Positions 45,704 to 58,000 of a DNA stretch of 64,000 bases are shown here, in pieces. The notes beneath the pieces were generated by a model. That model saw only the letters and a list, made by a program, of their open reading frames with translations. It had not been told where the DNA came from and did no database searches. Numbering within the stretch: position 1 is the first letter of the stretch; the number at the start of each line of letters is the position of its first letter. The DNA is from Rhabditoides inermis (Eukaryota > Nematoda > Chromadorea > Rhabditida > Rhabditidae), in NCBI GenBank assembly GCA_963966185.1, contig CAWZYM010000126.1, positions 1 to 64,000 of the forward strand, read 5' to 3'. A program made the position numbers and the translations under genes.

Positions 45704-46078
45704 TCTCTACCTCACTGTTCGCTCATCACGTGTACCAATCAGCGCTTTCCAGATATCCAATTTCAGAATTGCAAAATTATCGAGAGACGACAGGGCGGCA
45801 TACGCCGCCAAAGAGAACCGGCAAAAAGTTCTGCCGCATAGCGGCATTGCATCGATACCGCACCTGTCATTTTCAACTTTCCAACTCACTATCCATTCGG
45901 CCACGCTGCTGTTGTCGACAGGACATTTTCATGGGTAGTCTATTCGGTGGCTGTCCAAATTGGTTTCAAACAACCATTAAGGAAAAGTTATGCTCATATT
46001 CGGAATCAGCATGAAAAACTGTGTATATGACCATGTTTTCATAAGAATCCGCCAAGACGAGTGCGCAAGCTGCCCGTG

Positions 46079-49000
46079 TTAATGTGATATCAAAGAAATC
46101 AATGTGGACTTGATGTGGGCTTGATGTGGGCTCGATGTGGGCTTGATGTGGGCTTGATGTGGGTTTGATTTGGGCCTGATGTGGGTTTGATGTGGGTTAG
46201 ATGTGGGATTGAAGTGTGATTGATGTGGGCTTGAAAAGGGCTTGAAGTGGGCTTGATGTGGGCTTGATGTGGGCTTGCTGTGGGCTTGATGTGGGCTTGA
46301 TGTGGGCTTGATGTGGGCTTGATGCGGGCTTGATGTGGGCTTGATGTGGGCTTAATGTGGGCTTGATGTGGGCTTAATGTGAGACTGTAGAGTTGAATGT
46401 GGACTTGATGTGGGCTTGATGTGGGTTTGATTTGGGCCTGATGTGGGCTTGATGTGGGTTAGATGTGGGATTGAAGTGGGATTGATGTGGGCTTGAAAAG
46501 GGCTTGAAGTGGGCTTGATGTGGGCTTCATGTGGGCTTGATGTGGGCTTGATGTGGGCTTGATGTGGGCTTGATGTGGGCTTGATGCGGGCTTGATGTGG
46601 GCTTGATGTGGGCTTGATGTGAGCTTGATGTGGGCTTGATGTGGGCTTAATGTGGGCTTGATGTGGGCTTAATGTGAGACTGTAGAGTTGAATGTGGACT
46701 TGATGTGCGCTTGATGTGTGCTTGATGTGGGCTTGATGGGGGCCTGATGTGAGCTTAATGTGAGCTTGATGTGGGCTTGATGTGGGCTTGATGTGGGTTT
46801 GATGTGGGCCTGATGTGAGCTTAATGTGATATCAAAGAAATCAATGTGGGCTTGATGTGGGTTTGATTTGGGCCTGATGTGGGCTTGATGTGGGTTAGAT
46901 GTGGGATTGAAGTGGGATTGATGTGGGCTTGAAAAGGGCTTGAAGTGGGCTTGATGTGGGCTTGATTTGGGACTGATGTGGGCTTGATGTGGGTTAGATG
47001 TGGGATTGAAGTGTGATTGATGTGGGCTTGAAAAGGTCTTGAAGTGGGCTTGATGTGGGCTTGATGTGGGCTTGCTGTGGGCTTGATGTGGGCTTGATGT
47101 GGGCTTGATGTGGGCTTGATGCGGGCTTGATGTGGGATTGATGTGGACTTAATGTGGGCTTGATGTGGGCTTAATGTGAGACTGTAGAGTTGAATGTGGA
47201 CTTGATGTGCGCTTGATGTGCGCTTGATGTGGGCTTGATGGGGGCCTGATGTGAGCTTAATGTGAGCTTGATGTGGGCTTGATGTGGGCTTGATGTGGGT
47301 TTGATGTGGGCCTGATGTGAGCTTAATGTGATATCAAAGAAATCAATGTGGGCTTGATGTGGGTTTGATTTGGGCCTGATGTGGGCTTGATGTGGGTTAG
47401 ATGTGGGATTGAAGTGGGATTGATGTGGGCTTGAAAAGGGCTTGAAGTGGGCTTGATGTGGGCTTGATGTGGGCTTGATGTGGGCTTGATGTGGGCTTGA
47501 TGTGGGCTTGATGTGGGCTTGATGCGGGCTTGATGTGGGCTTGATGTGGGCTTGATGTGAGCTTGATGTGGGCTTGATGTGGGCTTGATGTGGGTTTGAT
47601 GTGGGCCTGATGTGAGCTTAATGTGATATCAAAGAAATCATTGTGGGATTGATGTGGGTTTGATTTGGGCCTGATGTGGGCTTGATGTGGGTTAGATGTG
47701 GGATTGAAGTGGGATTGATGTGGGCTTGAAAAGGGCTTGAAGTGGGCTTGATGTGGGCTTGATTTGGGCTTGATGTGGGTTTGATGTGGGCCTGATGTGA
47801 GCTTAATGTGATATCAAAGAAATCAATGTGGACTTGATGTGGGCTTGATGTGGGCTCGATGTGGGCTTGATGTGGGCTTGATGTGGGTTTGATTTGGGCC
47901 TGATGTGGGCTTGATGTGGGCTTAATGTGAGACTGTAGAGTTGAATGTGGACTTGATGTGGGCTTGATGTGGGTTTGATTTGGGCCTGATGTGGGCTTGA
48001 TGTGGGTTAGATGTGGGATTGAAGTGGGATTGATGTGGGCTTGAAAAGGGCTTGAAGTGGGCTTGATGTGGGCTTCATGTGGGCTTGATGTGGGCTTGAT
48101 GTGGGCTTGATGTGGGCTTGATGTGGGCTTGATGCGGGCTTGATGTGGGCTTGATGTGGGCTTGATGTGAGCTTGATGTGGGCTTGATGTGGGCTTAATG
48201 TGGGCTTGATGTGGGCTTAATGTGAGACTGTAGAGTTGAATGTGGACTTGATATGCGCTTGATGTGTGCTTGATGTGGGCTTGATGGGGGCCTGATGTGA
48301 GCTTAATGTGAGCTTGATGTGGGCTTGATGTGGGCTTGATATGGGTTTGATGTGGGCCTGATGTGAGCTTAATGTGATATCAAAGAAATCAATGTGGGCT
48401 TGATGTGGGTTTGATTTGGGCCTGATGTGGGCTTGATGTGGGTTAGATGTGGGATTGAAGTGGGATTGATGTGGGCTTAAAAAGGGCTTGAAGTGGGCTT
48501 GATGTGGGCTTCATGTGGGCTTCATGTGGGCTTGATGTGGGCTTGATGTGGGCTTGATGTGGGCTTGATGCGGGCTTGATGTGGGCTTGATGTGGGCTTG
48601 ATGTGAGCTTGATGTGGGCTTGATGTGGGCTTGATGTGGGTTTGATGTGGGCCTGATGTGAGCTTAATGTGATATCAAAGAAATCAATGTGGGCTTGATG
48701 TGGGTTTGATTTGGGCCTGATGTGGGCTTGATGTGGGTTAGATGTGGGATTGAAGTGGGATTGATGTGGGCTTGAAAAGGGCTTGAAGTGGGCTTGATGT
48801 GGGCTTGATTTGGGACTGATGTGGGCTTGATGTGGGTTAGATGTGGGATTGAAGTGTGATTGATGTGGGCTTGAAAAGGTCTTGAAGTGGGCTTGATGTG
48901 GGCTTGATGTGGGCTTGCTGTGGGCTTGATGTGGGCTTGATGTGGGCTTGATGTGGGCTTGATGCGGGCTTGATGTGGGATTGATGTGGACTTAATGTGG

Positions 49001-52000
49001 GCTTGATGTGGGCTTAATGTGAGACTGTAGAGTTGAATGTGGACTTGATGTGCGCTTGATGTGCGCTTGATGTGGGCTTGATGGGGGCCTGATGTGAGCT
49101 TAATGTGAGCTTGATGTGGGCTTGATGTGGGCTTGATGTGGGTTTGATGTGGGCCTGATGTGAGCTTAATGTGATATCAAAGAAATCAATGTGGGCTTGA
49201 TGTGGGTTTGATTTGGGCCTGATGTGGGCTTGATGTGGGTTAGATGTGGGATTGAAGTGGGATTGATGTGGGCTTGAAAAGGTCTTGAAGTGGGCTTGAT
49301 GTGGGCTTGATGTGGGCTTGCTGTGGGCTTGATGTGGGCTTGATGTGGGCTTGATGTGGGCTTGATGCGGGCTTGATGTGGGCTTGATGTGGACTTAATG
49401 TGGGCTTGATGTGGGCTTAATGTGAGACTGTAGAGTTGAATGTGGACTTGATGTGCGCTTGATGTGCGCTTGATGTGGGCTTGATGGGGGCCTGATGTGA
49501 GCTTAATGTGAGCTTGATGTGGGCTTGATGTGGGCTTGATGTGGGTTTGATGTGGGCCTGATGTGAGCTTAATGTGATATCAAAGAAATCAATGTGGGCT
49601 TGATGTGGGTTTGATTTGGGCCTGATGTGGGCTTGATGTGGGTTAGATGTGGGATTGAAGTGGGATTGATGTGGGCTTGAAAAGGGCTTGATGTGGGCTT
49701 GATGTGGGCTTGATGTGGGCTTGATGTGGGCTTGATGTGGGCTTGATGTGGGCTTGATGTGGGCTTGATGCGGGCTTGATGTGGGCTTGATGTGGGCTTG
49801 ATGTGAGCTTGATGTGGGCTTGATGTGGGCTTGATGTGGGTTTGATGTGGGCCTGATGTGAGCTTAATGTGATATCAAAGAAATCATTGTGGGATTGATG
49901 TGGGTTTGATTTGGGCCTGATGTGGGCTTGATGTGGGTTAGATGTGGGATTGAAGTGGGATTGATGTGGGCTTGAAAAGGGCTTGAAGTGGGCTTGATGT
50001 GGGCTTGATTTGGGCTTGATGTGGGTTTGATGTGGGCCTGATGTGAGCTTAATGTGATATCAAAGAAATCAATGTGGACTTGATGTGGGCTTGATGTGGG
50101 CTCGATGTGGGCTTGATGTGGGCTTGATGTGGGTTTGATTTGGGCCTGATGTGGGCTTGATGTGGGTTAGATGTGGGATTGAAGTGGGATTGATGTGGGC
50201 TTGAAAAGGGCTTGAAGTGGGCTTGATGTGGGCTTGATGTGGGCTTGATGTGGGCTTGATGTGGGCTTGATGTGGGCTTGATGTGGGCTTGATGTGGGCT
50301 TGATGCGGGCTTGATGTGGGCTTGATGCGGGCTTGATGTGGGCTTGATGTGGGCTTGATGTGAGCTTGATGTGGGCTTGATGTGGGCTTGATGTGGGTTT
50401 GATGTGGGCCTGATGTGAGCTTAATGTGATATCAAAGAAATCATTGTGGGATTGATGTGGGTTTGATTTGGGCCTGATGTGGGCTTGATGTGGGTTAGAT
50501 GTGGGATTGAAGTGGGATTGATGTGGGCTTGAAAAGGGCTTGAAGTGGGCTTGATGTGGGCTTGATTTGGGCTTGATGTGGGTTTGATGTGGGCCTGATG
50601 TGAGCTTAATGTGATATCAAAGAAATCAATGTGGACTTGATGTGGGCTTGATGTGGGCTCGATGTGGGCTTGATGTGGGCTTGATGTGGGTTTGATTTGG
50701 GCCTGATGTGGGCTTGATGTGGGCTTAATGTGAGACTGTAGAGTTGAATGTGGACTTGATGTGGGCTTGATGTGGGTTTGATTTGGGCCTGATGTGGGCT
50801 TGATGTGGGTTAGATGTGGGATTGAAGTGGGATTGATGTGGGCTTAAAAAGGGCTTGAAGTGGGCTTGATGTGGGCTTGATGTGGGCTTGATGTGGGCTT
50901 GATGTGGGCTTGATGTGGGCTTGATGTGGGCTTGATGCGGGCTTGATGTGGGCTTGATGTGGGCTTGATGTGAGCTTGATGTGGGCTTGATGTGGGCTTG
51001 ATGTGGGTTTGATGTGGGCCTGATGTGAGCTTAATGTGATATCAAAGAAATCAATGTGGGCTTGATGTGGGTTTGATTTGGGCCTGATGTGGGCTTGATG
51101 TGGGTTAGATGTGGGATTGAAGTGGGATTGATGTGGGCTTAAAAAGGGCTTGAAGTGGGCTTGATGTGGGCTTGATTTGGGACTGATGTGGGCTTGATGT
51201 GGGTTAGATGTGGGATTGAAGTGTGATTGATGTGGGCTTGAAAAGGTCTTGAAGTGGGCTTGATGTGGGCTTGATGTGGGCTTGCTGTGGGCTTGATGTG
51301 GGCTTGATGTGGGCTTGATGTGGGCTTGATGCGGGCTTGATGTGGGCTTGATGTGGACTTAATGTGGGCTTGATGTGGGCTTAATGTGAGACTGTAGAGT
51401 TGAATGTGGACTTGATGTGCGCTTGATGTGCGCTTGATGTGGGCTTGATGGGGGCCTGATGTGAGCTTAATGTGAGCTTGATGTGGGCTTGATGTGGGCT
51501 TGATGTGGGTTTGATGTGGGCCTGATGTGAGCTTAATGTGATATCAAAGAAATCAATGTGGGCTTGATGTGGGTTTGATTTGGGCCTGATGTGGGCTTGA
51601 TGTGGGTTAGATGTGGGATTGAAGTGGGATTGATGTGGGCTTGAAAAGGGCTTGATGTGGGCTTGATGTGGGCTTGATGTGGGCTTGATGTGGGCTTGAT
51701 GTGGGCTTGATGTGGGCTTGATGTGGGCTTGATGCGGGCTTGATGTGGGCTTGATGTGGGCTTGATGTGAGCTTGATGTGGGCTTGATGTGGGCTTGATG
51801 TGGGTTTGATGTGGGCCTGATGTGAGCTTAATGTGATATCAAAGAAATCATTGTGGGATTGATGTGGGTTTGATTTGGGCCTGATGTGGGCTTGATGTGG
51901 GTTAGATGTGGGATTGAAGTGGGATTGATGTGGGCTTGAAAAGGGCTTGAAGTGGGCTTGATGTGGGCTTGATTTGGGCTTGATGTGGGTTTGATGTGGG

Positions 52001-55000
52001 CCTGATGTGAGCTTAATGTGATATCAAAGAAATCAATGTGGACTTGATGTGGGCTTGATGTGGGCTCGATGTGGGCTTGATGTGGGCTTGATGTGGGTTT
52101 GATTTGGGCCTGATGTGGGCTTGATGTGGGTTAGATGTGGGATTGAAGTGGGATTGATGTGGGCTTGAAAAGGGCTTGAAGTGGGCTTGATGTGGGCTTG
52201 ATGTGGGCTTGATGTGGGCTTGATGTGGGCTTGATGTGGGCTTGATGTGGGCTTGATGTGGGCTTGATGTGGGCTTGATGCGGGCTTGATGTGGGCTTGA
52301 TGTGGGCTTGATGTGAGCTTGATGTGGGCTTGATGTGGGCTTGATGTGGGTTTGATGTGGGCCTGATGTGAGCTTAATGTGATATCAAAGAAATCAATGT
52401 GGACTTGATGGGGGGCTCGATGTGGGCTCGATGTGGGCTTGATGTGGGCTTGATGTGGGTTTGATTTGGGCCTGATGTGGGTTTGATGTGGGTTAGATGT
52501 GGGATTGAAGTGTGATTGATGTGGGCTTGAAAAGGGCTTGAAGTGGGCTTGATGTGGGCTTGATGCGGGTTTGATGGGGGCCTGATGTGAGCTTAATGTG
52601 AGCTTGATGTGGGCTTGATGTGGGCTTGATGTGGGTTTGATGTGGGCCTGATGTGAGCTTAATGTGATATCAAAGAAATCAATGTGGGCTTGATGTGGGT
52701 TTGATTTGGGCCTGATGTGGGCTTGATGTGGGTTAGATGTGGGATTGAAGTGGGATTGATGTGGGCTTGAAAAGGGCTTGATGTGGGCTTGATGTGGGCT
52801 TGATGTGGGCTTGATGTGGGCTTGATGTGGGCTTGATGTGGGCTTGATGTGGGCTTGATGCGGGCTTGATGTGGGCTTGATGTGGGCTTGATGTGAGCTT
52901 GATGTGGGCTTGATGTGGGCTTGATGTGGGTTTGATGTGGGCCTGATGTGAGCTTAATGTGATATCAAAGAAATCATTGTGGGATTGATGTGGGTTTGAT
53001 TTGGGCCTGATGTGGGCTTGATGTGGGTTAGATGTGGGATTGAAGTGGGATTGATGTGGGCTTGAAAAGGGCTTGAAGTGGGCTTGATGTGGGCTTGATT
53101 TGGGCTTGAAGTGGGATTGATGTGGGCCTGATGTGAGCTTAATGTGATATCAAAGAAATCAATGTGGACTTGATGTGGGCTTGATGTGGGCTCGATGTGG
53201 GCTTGATGTGGGCTTGATGTGGGTTTGATTTGGGCCTGATGTGGGCTTGATGTGGGTTAGATGTGGGATTGAAGTGGGATTGATGTGGGCTTGAAAAGGG
53301 CTTGAAGTGGGCTTGATGTGGGCTTGATGTGGGCTTGATGTGGGCTTGATGTGGGCTTGATGTGGGCTTGATGTGGGCTTGATGTGGGCTTGATGTGGGC
53401 TTGATGCGGGCTTGATGTGGGCTTGATGTGGGCTTGATGTGAGCTTGATGTGGGCTTGATGTGGGCTTGATGTGGGTTTGATGTGGGCCTGATGTGAGCT
53501 TAATGTGATATCAAAGAAATCAATGTGGACTTGATGGGGGGCTCGATGTGGGCTCGATGTGGGCTTGATGTGGGCTTGATGTGGGTTTGATTTGGGCCTG
53601 ATGTGGGTTTGATGTGGGTTAGATGTGGGATTGAAGTGTGATTGATGTGGGCTTGAAAAGGGCTTGAAGTGGGCTTGATGTGGGCTTGATGTGGGCTTGC
53701 TGTGGGCTTGATGTGGGCTTGATGTGGGCTTGATGTGGGCTTGATGCGGGCTTGATGTGGGCTTGATGTGGGCCTGATGTGAGCTTAATGTGATATCAAA
53801 GAAATCATTGTGGGATTGATGTGGGTTTGATTTGGGCCTGATGTGGGCTTGATGTGGGTTAGATGTGGGATTGAAGTGGGATTGATGTGGGCTTGAAAAG
53901 GGCTTGATGTGGAATTGATGTGAGCTTGATGTGGGTTTGATTTGGGCCTGATGTGGGCTTGATGTGGGTTAGATGTGGGATTGAAGTGGGATTGATGTGG
54001 GCTTGAAAAGGGCTTGATGTGGAATTGATGTGAGCTTGATGTGGGCTTGATGTGAGCTTGATGTGGACTTGATGTGGGCTCGATGTGGGCCTGATGTGGG
54101 CTTGATGTGGGTTAGATGTGGGATTGAAGTGGGATTGATGTGGGCTTGAAAAGGGCTTGATGTGGGCTTGATGTGAGCTTGATGTGGGCTTGATGTGAGC
54201 TTGATGTGGGCTTGATGTGAGCTTGATGTGGGCTTGATGTGGGCTTGATGTGGGTTTGATGTGGGCCTGATGTGAGCTTAATGTGATATCAAAGAAATCA
54301 ATGTGGACTTGATGTGGGCTTGATGTGGGCTCGATGTGGGCTTGATGTGGGCTTGATGTGGGTTTGATTTGGGCCTGATGTGGGCTTGATGTGGGTTAGA
54401 TGTGGGATTGAAGTGGGATTGATGTGGGCTTGAAAAGGGCTTGAAGTGGGCTTGATGTGGGCTTGATGTGGGCTTGATGTGGGCTTGATGTGGGCTTGAT
54501 GTGGGCTTGATGTGGGCTTGATGCGGGTTTGATGGGGGCCTGATGTGAGCTTAATGTGAGCTTGATGTGGGCTTGATGTGGGCTTGATGTGGGTTTGATG
54601 TGGGCCTGATGTGAGCTTAATGTGATATCAAAGAAATCAATGTGGGCTTGATGTGGGTTTGATTTGGGCCTGATGTGGGCTTGATGTGGGTTAGATGTGG
54701 GATTGAAGTGGGATTGATGTGGGCTTGAAAAGGGCTTGATGTGGGCTTGATGTGGGCTTGATGTGGGCTTGATGTGGGCTTGATGTGGGCTTGATGTGGG
54801 CTTGATGTGGGCTTGATGCGGGCTTGATGTGGGCTTGATGTGGGCTTGATGTGAGCTTGATGTGGGCTTGATGTGGGCTTGATGTGGGTTTGATGTGGGC
54901 CTGATGTGAGCTTAATGTGATATCAAAGAAATCATTGTGGGATTGATGTGGGTTTGATTTGGGCCTGATGTGGGCTTGATGTGGGTTAGATGTGGGATTG

Positions 55001-58000
55001 AAGTGGGATTGATGTGGGCTTGAAAAGGGCTTGAAGTGGGCTTGATGTGGGCTTGATTTGGGCTTGATGTGGGTTTGATGTGGGCCTGATGTGAGCTTAA
55101 TGTGATATCAAAGAAATCAATGTGGACTTGATGTGGGCTTGATGTGGGCTCGATGTGGGCTTGATGTGGGCTTGATGTGGGTTTGATTTGGGCCTGATGT
55201 GGGCTTGATGTGGGTTAGATGTGGGATTGAAGTGGGATTGATGTGGGCTTGAAAAGGGCTTGAAGTGGGCTTGATGTGGGCTTGATGTGGGCTTGATGTG
55301 GGCTTGATGTGGGCTTGATGTGGGCTTGATGTGGGCTTGATGTGGGCTTGATGTGGGCTTGATGCGGGCTTGATGTGGGCTTGATGTGGGCTTGATGTGA
55401 GCTTGATGTGGGCTTGATGTGGGCTTGATGTGGGTTTGATGTGGGCCTGATGTGAGCTTAATGTGATATCAAAGAAATCAATGTGGACTTGATGGGGGGC
55501 TCGATGTGGGCTCGATGTGGGCTTGATGTGGGCTTGATGTGGGTTTGATTTGGGCCTGATGTGGGTTTGATGTGGGTTAGATGTGGGATTGAAGTGTGAT
55601 TGATGTGGGCTTGAAAAGGGCTTGAAGTGGGCTTGATGTGGGCTTGATGTGGGCTTGCTGTGGGCTTGATGTGGGCTTGATGTGGGCTTGATGTGGGCTT
55701 GATGCGGGCTTGATGTGGGCTTGATGTGGGCCTGATGTGAGCTTAATGTGATATCAAAGAAATCATTGTGGGATTGATGTGGGTTTGATTTGGGCCTGAT
55801 GTGGGCTTGATGTGGGTTAGATGTGGGATTGAAGTGGGATTGATGTGGGCTTGAAAAGGGCTTGATGTGGAATTGATGTGAGCTTGATGTGGGTTTGATT
55901 TGGGCCTGATGTGGGCTTGATGTGGGTTAGATGTGGGATTGAAGTGGGATTGATGTGGGCTTGAAAAGGGCTTGATGTGGAATTGATGTGAGCTTGATGT
56001 GGGCTTGATGTGAGCTTGATGTGGACTTGATGTGGGCTCGATGTGGGCCTGATGTGGGCTTGATGTGGGTTAGATGTGGGATTGAAGTGGGATTGATGTG
56101 GGCTTGAAAAGGGCTTGATGTGGGCTTGATGTGAGCTTGATGTGGGCTTGATGTGAGCTTGATGTGGGCTTGATGTGAGCTTGATGTGGGCTTGATGTGG
56201 GCTTGATGTGGGTTTGATGTGGGCCTGATGTGAGCTTAATGTGATATCAAAGAAATCAATGTGGACTTGATGTGGGCTTGATGTGGGCTCGATGTGGGCT
56301 TGATGTGGGCTTGATGTGGGTTTGATTTGGGCCTGATGTGGGCTTGATGTGGGTTAGATGTGGGATTGAAGTGGGATTGATGTGGGCTTGAAAAGGGCTT
56401 GAAGTGGGCTTGATGTGGGCTTGATGTGGGCTTGATGTGGGCTTGATGTGGGCTTGATGTGGGCTTGATGTGGGCTTGATGCGGGCTTGATGTGGGCTTG
56501 ATGTGGGCTTGATGTGAGCTTGATGTGGGCTTGATGTGGGCTTGATGTGGGTTTGATGTGGGCCTGATGTGAGCTTAATGTGATATCAAAGAAATCAATG
56601 TGGACTTGATGGGGGCTCGATGTGGGCTCGATGTGGGCTTGATGTGGGCTTGATGTGGGTTTGATTTGGGCCTGATGTGGGTTTGATGTGGGTTAGATGT
56701 GGGATTGAAGTGTGATTGATGTGGGCTTGAAAAGGGCTTGAAGTGGGCTTGATGTGAGCTTGATGTGGGCTTGCTGTGGGCTTGATGTGGGCTTGATGTG
56801 GGCTTGATGTGGGCTTGATGCGGGCTTGATGTGGGCTTGATGTGGGCCTGATGTGAGCTTAATGTGATATCAAAGAAATCATTGTGGGATTGATGTGGGT
56901 TTGATTTGGGCCTGATGTGGGCTTGATGTGGGTTAGATGTGGGATTGAAGTGGGATTGATGTGGGCTTGAAAAGGGCTTGAAGTGGGCTTGATGTGGGCT
57001 TGATTTGGGCTTGATGTGGGTTTGATGTGGGCCTGATGTGAGCTTAATGTGATATCAAAGAAATCAATGTGGACTTGATGTGGGCTTGATGTGGGCTTGA
57101 TGTGGGCTCGATGTGGGCTTGATGTGGGCTTGATGTGGGTTTGATTTGGGCCTGATGTGGGCTTGATGTGGGTTAGATGTGGGATTGAAGTGGGATTGAT
57201 GTGGGCTTGAAAAGGGCTTGAAGTGGGCTTGATGTGGGCTTGATGTGGGCTTGATGTGGGCTTGATGTGGGCTTGATGTGGGCTTGATGTGGGCTTGATG
57301 CGGGCTTGATGTGGGCTTGATGTGGGCTTGATGTGAGCTTGATGTGGGCTTGATGTGGGCTTGATGTGGGTTTGATGTGGGCCTGATGTGAGCTTAATGT
57401 GATATCAAAGAAATCAATGTGGACTTGATGGGGGCTCGATGTGGGCTCGATGTGGGCTTGATGTGGGCTTGATGTGGGTTTGATTTGGGCCTGATGTGGG
57501 TTTGATGTGGGTTAGATGTGGGATTGAAGTGTGATTGATGTGGGCTTGAAAAGGGCTTGAAGTGGGCTTGATGTGGGCTTGATGTGGGCTTGCTGTGGGC
57601 TTGATGTGGGCTTGATGTGGGCTTGATGTGGGCTTGATGCGGGCTTGATGTGGGCTTGATGTGGGCTTAATGTGGGCTTGATGTGGGCTTAATGTGAGAC
57701 TGTAGAGTTGAATGTGGACTTGATGTGCGCTTGATGTGCGCTTGATGTGGGCTTGATGGGGGCCTGATGTGAGCTTAATGTGAGCTTGATGTGGGCTTGA
57801 TGTGGGCTTGATGTGGGTTTGATGTGGGCCTGATGTGAGCTTAATGTGATATCAAAGAAATCAATGTGGGCTTGATGTGGGTTTGATTTGGGCCTGATGT
57901 GGGCTTGATGTGGGTTAGATGTGGGATTGAAGTGGGATTGATGTGGGCTTAAAAAGGGCTTGAAGTGGGCTTGATGTGGGCTTGATGTGGGCTTGATGTG

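Larger units (their letters stand above)
44704..46078. mobile_element. 1375-bp foldback DNA transposon inserted in the satellite
   Basis: Termini CACGGGCAGCTTGCGCACTC are inverted at both ends. Left flank ...GTGAGCTTA and right flank TTAATGTGATATC show a TTA duplication (44701-44703, 46079-46081); with one TTA removed the satellite reads through as GAGCTTAATGTGATATC. The arms are very long, 44704-45252 (549 bp) and 45542-46078 (537 bp), around a 289-bp unique loop. A 3-bp TTA duplication fits PIF/Harbinger; the CAC terminus would also be compatible with a CACTA-like element. No transposase, so non-autonomous. Confidence 0.9.
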
